Shown piece after piece: positions 14,013-18,570 of a stretch of DNA of 18,570 bases. The notes below the pieces were generated by a model. The model was not told the origin of the DNA. It did not search any database and was given only the letters and a program-made list of their open reading frames with translations. Each line of letters starts with the position of its first letter. Position 1 is the first letter of the stretch. Origin of the DNA: an uncultured Selenomonadaceae bacterium (GTDB taxonomy: Bacteria; Bacillota; Negativicutes; Selenomonadales; Selenomonadaceae); NCBI GenBank assembly GCA_905236325.1, contig CAJOPJ010000113.1, forward strand, positions 1 to 18,570. Reading direction: 5' to 3'. The position numbers and the translations under genes are program-made.

Positions 14013-14678
14013 TCAATTCAAAATCCAAGCAATGCCTTTAGCCATACGCAATGCGCCGTCTTGAAAGTGATTTCCAAAATTAAGTTCAAATGTAGTTTCA
14101 ATTCCAAGTTCGGCATAAAAATTTTTCAGCGCGACTGTGTTTTCTTCAACAGGTTGCAGAATTTTGTTTTTAGTTTTAGACTCCTTGTCGCCGAGCGAAA
14201 AATAAATTTTTTCCGGCTGAATTTGCAAATTATTTTCCTGCGTAAATTTCACAAAATTTGGAAACCAAAATGAACCTGAGGCACTTGCAATTCGCAAAAA
14301 AAATTTTGTTTTGTAAGCTGAATAAACTGCGAAAAGTCCTGCTAAAGAATATCCTGCCAACGCAAGATATTTAGGTTGAATTTGCTTTAAAATTTCCGGC
14401 AAAATTTTTTCAGTCAAAGTCGCAAGATATTTATCCGCGCCGCCTGTGCAAGGCGTGTCATTTTTAGCTATCGGCGGAATTGCCCAAGGCGACATTTCAT
14501 CATTCCAATTCAAATTGCTAATCGCCGCGAATGAAAAATTTTTGTCAGTCAAATTTTTTGTCAAATTGAAAACCTGTTCGCCTTCGGTAGCGTAAGTATG
14601 CAAAATTACCAGCGGCGAATTTTTTTCTGAACTTTCGACTAAAAAAATATTTTTATCCGCGATTGTAAAATTTTTCAT
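14013..14678 (-). CDS. Alpha/beta-hydrolase, putative esterase
   Basis: A 221-residue cytosolic alpha/beta-hydrolase resembling small D-type (enterochelin esterase-like) esterases. Seen: LVILHTYATEGEQVF after the first strands; the nucleophile elbow GYSLAGLFAVYSA (GxSxxG with the catalytic Ser); ASGSFWFPNFVKF; YFSLGDKESKTKN, a usual location for the acid; and the catalytic His in NFGNHFQDG. There is no signal peptide. A very good GGAGGAGG precedes the ATG. It is followed closely by ribD and probably cotranscribed with it. The natural substrate is unknown; a link to riboflavin is not implied by the family. Confidence 0.82.
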   Translation of the reverse strand: MKNFTIADKNIFLVESSEKNSPLVILHTYATEGEQVFNLTKNLTDKNFSFAAISNLNWNDEMSPWAIPPIAKNDTPCTGGADKYLATLTEKILPEILKQIQPKYLALAGYSLAGLFAVYSAYKTKFFLRIASASGSFWFPNFVKFTQENNLQIQPEKIYFSLGDKESKTKNKILQPVEENTVALKNFYAELGIETTFELNFGNHFQDGALRMAKGIAWILN

Positions 14679-14702
14679 AACTTGTCCTCCTCCGCCTTAA
14701 AA

Positions 14703-14731
14703 ATTATCATCGCAAGTTAAAATTTCGTCAC
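14703..14731 (-). promoter_or_regulatory. Possible promoter for the esterase-ribD pair
   Basis: On the minus strand GTGACG (plus 14726-14731), 17 bases, GATAAT (14703-14708), about 25 bases before the esterase start. Four and five matches to the consensus boxes. It lies in a 218-base divergent region that also holds candidate cstA promoters. Confidence 0.4.
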
Positions 14732-14745
14732 AAATTTTCAAATAA

Positions 14746-14764
14746 CCTTCAATGTTGTTGAAGG
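14746..14764 (+). other. Perfect inverted repeat between divergent promoters
   Basis: CCTTCAA (14746-14752) and TTGAAGG (14758-14764), 5-base spacer, no T-run after it on either strand. It sits between the esterase promoter and the cstA promoters, a position suited to an operator. The regulator is unknown and chance is possible. Confidence 0.35.
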
Positions 14765-14780
14765 CGGCAAACTTTCAAGT

Positions 14781-14808
14781 TCTACAAAATTTATTTACAT
14801 AATATAAT
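14781..14808 (+). promoter_or_regulatory. Possible upstream cstA promoter
   Basis: A perfect TATAAT (14803-14808) with TCTACA (14781-14786) 16 bases upstream. It is about 90 bases before cstA, which would give a long 5' leader. Confidence 0.35.
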
Positions 14809-14833
14809 TTTTGATAACTCATTCAAAATTTTA

Positions 14834-14862
14834 TTGACAAATTTGTTATAAAGTTAGAAAAT
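14834..14862 (+). promoter_or_regulatory. Possible proximal cstA promoter
   Basis: A perfect TTGACA (14834-14839), 17 bases, then GAAAAT (14857-14862, 4/6). The start would be about 10 bases before the AAGGAGGT of cstA. It could work together with, or instead of, the upstream TATAAT element. Confidence 0.45.
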
Positions 14863-14896
14863 TTCAGCTGAATTTATTTTAAGGAGGTCTTATATT

Positions 14897-16324
14897 TTGA
14901 TAACATTTTTAACCGGCTTAGTAATTTTGCTTGTCGGCGGCGCAATTTATGGCGCATTTTGCGAAAAAATTATCAATCCAACCGGTGCAAAACCTCCGGC
15001 AGTCAGATTGCGCGATGATGTGGATTTTGTTCCGATTTCAAAGTGGAAAGCTGCGCTTATCGAACTGTTGAACATTGCGGGCACAGGACCTGTACTCGGT
15101 CCGATTCAAGGAATTTTGTTCGGTCCGATTGCATTTTTAACAATACCGATTGGTTGCGTACTTGGCGGCGCAGTTCACGATTATATGTGCGGAATGATTT
15201 CAGTAAGAAATAATGGTGAACAAATGCCTTTTTTGATTAAAAGATTTTTAGGAAACAAAACTTATTTATTCTACAACATTTTTGTTTGTCTGTTATTATT
15301 TTTACTTGGAACAGTTTTTATTTACACGCCCGGCGACTTATTTGTTTCGCAAATTTTGCAAGTTGACGTATCAAGTTTAAATTCAACATTGATGGTGGTT
15401 TATGGAGTAATTTTTGCGTATTATCTGCTTGCCACATTGTTGCCGATTGATAAAATTATCGGAAAAGTTTATCCGATTTTCGGAGCTATTTTACTTTTGT
15501 CAGCGGTTGGAATTTTTTTTGGAATTTTTCTTCATGACTATCCTTTAACTGAAATTTGGGAAACTTCACTTTTCAAATCCCATCCTTTCGGTGAAAATTT
15601 TATTCCGATATTTTTTGTGACAATTACCTGCGGAATTGCTTCAGGTTTTCATGCGACGCAAGCAACAATAATTTCCAGAACTGTGGCAGAGGAAAATCAC
15701 GGCAGAACAATTTTTTACAACTCGATGATTGCTGAAGGATTTATTGCAATGGTTTGGGCAGCAGGAACAATGGGCGTTTTAAATTTAGGAATTGCAAGTG
15801 CGGAAGATATTCAAAAAGCCGCAGTTTTAATTGTCGGTGTCGTTGCAAAAGATTTACTGGGAAGTGTCGGAGGAATTATTGCTGTTGTCAGCGTAATTAT
15901 TTTGGGAATTACTTCAGGCGATACTGCTTTAAGAAGCCTGCGCTTAATCATTGCAGAAAATTTAAATATAAATCAGCGTCAGAAAAAAAATATTTTAATA
16001 TTGGCGTTGATAATTTTTTCAGTTGTCGCAGGAATACTTTTCTTCGCAAAGACTGACGCTCAAGGTTTTGCAATTTTGTGGCGATATTTTGCTTGGGCGA
16101 ATGAAACTACAGTAGCTTTTGCCTTCGCAATGATTTCGGTTTACATGATTAAAAATAAAATGCCTTATTGGATGGCTCTAATACCTGGAACTTTTTATAT
16201 GTACATAACTTCCAGCTACATTTTGCACGCAAGAATCGGAATTAATTTGCCATGGATTGTTGCTTATTTTATTGCGGCAATTTTTTGCGTTGCTTATGTT
16301 TACTTTGTAAGGAGAATCAAATAA
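14897..16324 (+). CDS. cstA: CstA-family transporter (carbon starvation protein / pyruvate or peptide permease)
   Basis: Polytopic inner-membrane transporter of the CstA family. E. coli CstA and BtsT import pyruvate, and peptide uptake has also been proposed. The 475-residue product shows the family signature: FCEKIINPTGAKPPAVR near the N-terminus, LNIAGTGPVLGPIQGILFGP (about residues 57-76), GGAVHDYMCGMISVRNNG, FHATQATIISRTV and a C-terminal half with ITSGDTALRSLRLI. Numerous hydrophobic segments cover most of its length. It is shorter than E. coli CstA (about 700 residues), as are many Firmicute members. The start is TTG 14897 with AAGGAGGT (14881-14888) 8 bases before. The substrate here is not determined. 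The next gene is 6 bases away. Confidence 0.92.
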   Translation: MITFLTGLVILLVGGAIYGAFCEKIINPTGAKPPAVRLRDDVDFVPISKWKAALIELLNIAGTGPVLGPIQGILFGPIAFLTIPIGCVLGGAVHDYMCGMISVRNNGEQMPFLIKRFLGNKTYLFYNIFVCLLLFLLGTVFIYTPGDLFVSQILQVDVSSLNSTLMVVYGVIFAYYLLATLLPIDKIIGKVYPIFGAILLLSAVGIFFGIFLHDYPLTEIWETSLFKSHPFGENFIPIFFVTITCGIASGFHATQATIISRTVAEENHGRTIFYNSMIAEGFIAMVWAAGTMGVLNLGIASAEDIQKAAVLIVGVVAKDLLGSVGGIIAVVSVIILGITSGDTALRSLRLIIAENLNINQRQKKNILILALIIFSVVAGILFFAKTDAQGFAILWRYFAWANETTVAFAFAMISVYMIKNKMPYWMALIPGTFYMYITSSYILHARIGINLPWIVAYFIAAIFCVAYVYFVRRIK

Positions 16325-16330
16325 ATTTTT

Positions 16331-16540
16331 ATGCAGAAAAAAATTTTAAAAGTAGTCGCTAAATCGCACGAAATGGACAAAATTATTTACGCACTGAAAA
16401 AACTTAAAAATGTTTCCGACGCAACTTTCAATACAGAAAAAAATTGCATTGAAATTTTTATATCAAGCGAAGTCAGCGACAAAAAAATTATCGACGCTGT
16501 AAATTCCGCCGGCGATTTTAAAATTTTTGACATTGAATAA
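16331..16540 (+). CDS. Small HMA-like (ferredoxin-fold) protein without the CxxC metal site
   Basis: A 69-residue protein starting 6 bases after cstA. The order strand-helix-strand-strand-helix-strand and the pattern KILKVVAK...DKIIYALKKLKNVSDATFNTEKNCIEIFIS...DKKIIDAVNSAGDF resemble heavy-metal-associated domains (ALxxLxxV and IxxAVxxAG landmarks). The loop that normally holds CxxC reads SHEMDK, so copper binding in the usual way is not expected; the single Cys is in the third strand. The nearest GGAG is about 16 bases upstream, so initiation may rely on coupling to cstA. It is not the YbdD-type partner that accompanies cstA in enterobacteria. The homology is from pattern only. Confidence 0.6.
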   Translation: MQKKILKVVAKSHEMDKIIYALKKLKNVSDATFNTEKNCIEIFISSEVSDKKIIDAVNSAGDFKIFDIE

Positions 16541-16548
16541 CAAAAATT

Positions 16549-16588
16549 AGCCACCGATTGAAAAAATTGGCGGCTCTGTTTTTTTTTG
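16549..16588 (+). terminator. Rho-independent terminator after the cstA unit
   Basis: AGCCACCGATT (16549-16559) with AATTGGCGGCT (16565-16575) forms an 11-position stem with one A-C mismatch and one G-U, followed after CTG by ten Ts (16579-16588). Confidence 0.8.
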
Positions 16589-16701
16589 CAAAATATCAAG
16601 CAAAAAAATATTTATTGATATAATTCTGCTAAATTTTATTTATTTATATGGCTTTTTAGCTGATTAAAAAAATTTTTAGTGCAGTCAATTAAAAAATTTT
16701 G

Positions 16702-16707
16702 TATAAT
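16702..16707 (+). promoter_or_regulatory. Likely -10 box of the folE2 promoter
   Basis: A perfect TATAAT 32 bases before the folE2 start. No good -35 is seen at 16 to 18 bases upstream, which may mean an activator is needed. I looked for a Zur-like palindrome around it and saw none. Confidence 0.45.
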
Positions 16708-16738
16708 AACTGAAAATTTATTTTGGAAGAGGCAAAAA

Positions 16739-17521
16739 ATGATTGATGTTCAAAATCAAAAAGACACAAGACAAATTAAAATTCAACAAACAGGCGTAAC
16801 AGGCGTTTATCTGCCAATTTTTATTTCGGACGGCGACGAAGTTCAACAAGTTCTGTCAAAAATAAAATTCACTGTCGCGCTTTCAGAAAAAATTCGCGGC
16901 ACGCACATGAGTCGATTGATGGAAATTTTGACTGAAAATATTTCAACGCCGCTAAATGTGTTGAAAATAAAAAAAATCTTGCAGTACACGCAGACTAAAC
17001 TTGAAACAGATTTTGCCGCATTGGATTTTGGCTTTAAATTTTTTATCAAAAAATCCGCGCCTGTCAGCGACAAAGAATCACTGCTTGATATTGATGTTCA
17101 AATTTGCGCCGAACTTGCAAACGCGCTGAATTTGTCGCTAAAGTTGGAAGTACCTTTCACTTCGCTGTGTCCTTGCAGCAAAGAAATTTCCGACTTTGGC
17201 GCACACAATCAACGCTCAATTTGCCGCGTGAATTTATTCTTTGCAGACGCTGATAAAATTTCCGACTTCAATATAAAAAGCCTTGTTGAACTTATTGAGG
17301 CGCAAGCTTCAAGCAAAATCTATCCAATCCTAAAGCGCGAAGATGAAAAATTTGTTACAGAGGCGGCTTATAAAAATCCAAAATTTGTGGAAGATATTTT
17401 GCGCGACGAAGTGCTTGCAATTCGCACGCTGAAAAATCTTTCGGCCTTTGAAGTTGAGTGCGAAAATTTTGAATCAATACACAGCCATAACGCCTTTGCA
17501 AGTCATTCAGAAAAAATGTAA
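16739..17521 (+). CDS. folE2: GTP cyclohydrolase IB (FolE2)
   Basis: Converts GTP to 7,8-dihydroneopterin triphosphate, the entry step for folate and queuosine-type compounds, using a metal-flexible tunnelling-fold enzyme. The 260-residue length is typical. Seen: QTGVTGVYLPI near the N-terminus, EKIRGTHMSRL (50-60), the hallmark SLCPCSKEIS with active-site Cys144 followed by GAHNQRS, a Glu-rich C-terminal part with VELIEAQASSKIYPILKR, and the terminal SIHSHNAFA histidine motif. The ATG at 16739 has GGAAGAGG 6 bases before. It is a single gene between the cstA terminator and the hydrogenase promoter, with no other folate or queuosine gene near. FolE2 is often zinc-starvation induced when a classical FolE also exists, which cannot be judged here. 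Confidence 0.96.
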   Translation: MIDVQNQKDTRQIKIQQTGVTGVYLPIFISDGDEVQQVLSKIKFTVALSEKIRGTHMSRLMEILTENISTPLNVLKIKKILQYTQTKLETDFAALDFGFKFFIKKSAPVSDKESLLDIDVQICAELANALNLSLKLEVPFTSLCPCSKEISDFGAHNQRSICRVNLFFADADKISDFNIKSLVELIEAQASSKIYPILKREDEKFVTEAAYKNPKFVEDILRDEVLAIRTLKNLSAFEVECENFESIHSHNAFASHSEKM

Positions 17522-17551
17522 AAAAATTTTAAACAATGCAATTTTTGTCAC

Positions 17552-17578
17552 TTGAAAAAAATCCTGCTGAATTATAAT
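17552..17578 (+). promoter_or_regulatory. Candidate promoter for the hydrogenase operon
   Basis: A perfect TATAAT (17573-17578) with TTGAAA (17552-17557) at a short 15-base spacing. The non-ideal spacing suggests regulation. It leaves a leader of about 85-90 bases before the hydrogenase start. Confidence 0.45.
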
Positions 17579-17638
17579 TTGGCGGGAATTTTTTTGCTTT
17601 GGCAGGAAAAAAAACAGCTTTGGCGAAAATTTTTTTGC
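17578..17638 (+). repeat. Phased TTTGGC repeats in the hydrogenase leader
   Basis: TTTGGC occurs at 17578-17583, 17598-17603 and 17619-17624, spaced 20 and 21 bases, close to two DNA turns. The first and third copies extend to 20-base repeats (17578-17597 and 17619-17638) identical at 18 positions. T- or A-runs of 7-8 bases accompany each copy. They could be operator sites overlapping the -10 box, or curved DNA; neither is proven. Confidence 0.5.
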
Positions 17639-17673
17639 GGTATTGTAAAGTTATTTTTTTGGGAGGGTCGAAA

Positions 17674-18570
17674 GTGGAAAAGAGAGACACATTATTAGAA
17701 GCGTATCTGAAAAGAGGATTGAGTCGCCGCAGTTTTTTAAAAGGCTGTGTCGCGCTTACTTCGCTTATGGGATTATCTACAGATATGCTGTCAAAAGTAG
17801 TTGAGGCAGCGGAAACAACTCCGTTGCCGGTAGTCATCTGGATTCACGGTCATGAATGTACAGGTTGCGATGAATCATTCATACGCTCAGCCGCGCCGCT
17901 TGCATCTGATTTGGTGCTGAGCCAAATTGCGTTGGAGTACGATCATTTGCTTAGCGCAGCTTGCGGTGCGCCTTTTGAAGCGCATTTGGACGAAACAATT
18001 CAAAAATACAACGGTCAATATATTTTGGCAGTTGAAGGCGCAGTTGCAACTAAAGAAAGCGGCGTTTATTGCATGTCTGGCGGTCATACATTCATGCACT
18101 TGCTGGAAAAAGCTGCTAAAGGTGCGGCGGCAATTATTGCATATGGTAGTTGTGCGGCTTATGGCGGTATTCAAGCTGCTAAACCAAATCCAACAAACTC
18201 GGCAGGTATCGGAATGTTTGTAGGCGGCAAGCCTGTTGTTAATGTTCCAGGTTGCCCACCAATTCCTGAAGTTATGACAGGCGTTGTTATGCATGTTGCG
18301 CTTTTTGGAACAATTCCTCCGCTTGACGGCGACGGCAGACCTAAACAATTTTATGGCAACAGGATTCACGATACTTGCTATCGCCGTCCTTTCTTTGACG
18401 CAGGTATGTTTGCTGAAAATTATGACGACGCCGGAGCAAAAGCCGGCTGGTGTTTATACAAACTTGGTTGTCGCGGTCCGGAAACTTACAATTCTTGCGG
18501 TAATCTGCGTTGGTGGCAAGGTTTGAGTTATCCAATTCAATCCGGCGCGGCTTGCATTGGCTGTTCAAAT
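17674..18570 (+). CDS. [NiFe]-hydrogenase small subunit, group 1 uptake type (3' end cut by window edge)
   Basis: Electron-transfer subunit of a membrane-bound, outward-facing uptake hydrogenase (HyaA/HybO family). The first 299 codons are visible. Seen: a Tat signal SRRSFLKG (17-24); proximal-cluster cysteines 62, 65 (HECTGC), 160 (GSCAAYGG) and 194 (PGCPP); distal-cluster His232, Cys235, Cys260 and Cys266; and medial-cluster Cys275, Cys294 and Cys297 with Pro287 preserved, as expected for a [3Fe-4S] cluster. The positions where oxygen-tolerant enzymes carry two extra cysteines are Gly64 and Gly165, so a standard oxygen-sensitive enzyme is predicted. The start is GTG 17674, 6 bases after GGAGGG (17662-17667). 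Large subunit, cytochrome b and maturation genes presumably follow outside the window. Confidence 0.95.
   Translation, partial: MEKRDTLLEAYLKRGLSRRSFLKGCVALTSLMGLSTDMLSKVVEAAETTPLPVVIWIHGHECTGCDESFIRSAAPLASDLVLSQIALEYDHLLSAACGAPFEAHLDETIQKYNGQYILAVEGAVATKESGVYCMSGGHTFMHLLEKAAKGAAAIIAYGSCAAYGGIQAAKPNPTNSAGIGMFVGGKPVVNVPGCPPIPEVMTGVVMHVALFGTIPPLDGDGRPKQFYGNRIHDTCYRRPFFDAGMFAENYDDAGAKAGWCLYKLGCRGPETYNSCGNLRWWQGLSYPIQSGAACIGCSN

Noticed and set aside
16541..16738. Riboswitch or Zur operator upstream of folE2.
   Set aside because: Apart from the cstA terminator and a TATAAT box, no conserved preQ1, tetrahydrofolate or Zur-like element could be recognised in this AT-rich stretch.
17887..18369. 160-codon minus-strand frame opposite the hydrogenase gene.
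   Set aside because: The plus strand encodes unmistakable hydrogenase small-subunit motifs through the whole stretch. The minus-strand product is Arg/Asn/Cys-rich with no family features.
17674..18570. Possible oxygen-tolerant hydrogenase because of extra cysteines (Cys97, Cys133).
   Set aside because: The two positions that define the oxygen-tolerant proximal cluster correspond to Gly64 and Gly165, since the four standard ligands align at a constant offset. The extra cysteines are elsewhere.

Overview
The window looks like chromosome from an anaerobic, AT-rich, double-membraned Firmicute, most likely class Negativicutes (Selenomonas/Sporomusa relatives). This is inferred from the gene mix. 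Outer-membrane features (FlgH L-ring and FlgI P-ring proteins, a WaaC-like heptosyltransferase) sit beside Gram-positive features (PcrA-type helicase with a C-terminal Tudor-like domain, a SCIFF ranthipeptide precursor, strong AGGAGG ribosome binding sites, frequent TTG and GTG starts). A [NiFe]-hydrogenase and SCIFF fit an anaerobic life. No insertion sequence, prophage, CRISPR, tRNA or rRNA gene is visible. The largest gene-free stretch is about 220 bases.

Layout. Left block, minus strand (1-3444): fliB (flagellin lysine N-methylase) and a waaC-like glycosyltransferase are 4 bases apart. They are followed by a 3-hydroxyisobutyrate-dehydrogenase-family reductase with its own promoter, and by mscL, which runs off the left edge. 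Centre left, plus strand (3499-7712): rpsO with a strong promoter and a leader that folds like an S15-binding autoregulatory pseudoknot, then a terminator, then a basal-body operon flgG-flgA-flgH-flgI-flgJ behind a sigma-28-like promoter. Small-gene island (7714-8699): the SCIFF peptide gene, an unknown 83-residue protein, and a lone type IV pilin-like gene, with two terminator-like hairpins. Centre (8713-12922): pcrA, a phosphodiester-glycosidase-family exported protein, and trmD, tightly packed. Minus-strand pair (12926-14678): an alpha/beta-hydrolase esterase and ribD. Right block, plus strand (14897-18570): a CstA-type transporter with a small HMA-like protein, folE2, and the start of a group 1 [NiFe]-hydrogenase small-subunit gene that runs off the right edge.

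Functionally, the left half is about motility: rod, rings and flagellin methylation, with a glycosyltransferase that may serve LPS or flagella. The rest is housekeeping (translation, DNA repair, tRNA methylation, riboflavin and folate/queuosine precursors) with carbon uptake and hydrogen metabolism. No clearly new multi-gene defence or mobile system is visible. The best leads are the SCIFF gene without an adjacent maturase and its unknown partner, an FlgH without a lipidation cysteine, the rpsO leader, terminator-like hairpins placed directly against ribosome binding sites, helically phased TTTGGC repeats in front of the hydrogenase, and a CstA partner protein that is not YbdD. All motif and fold calls were made by eye.
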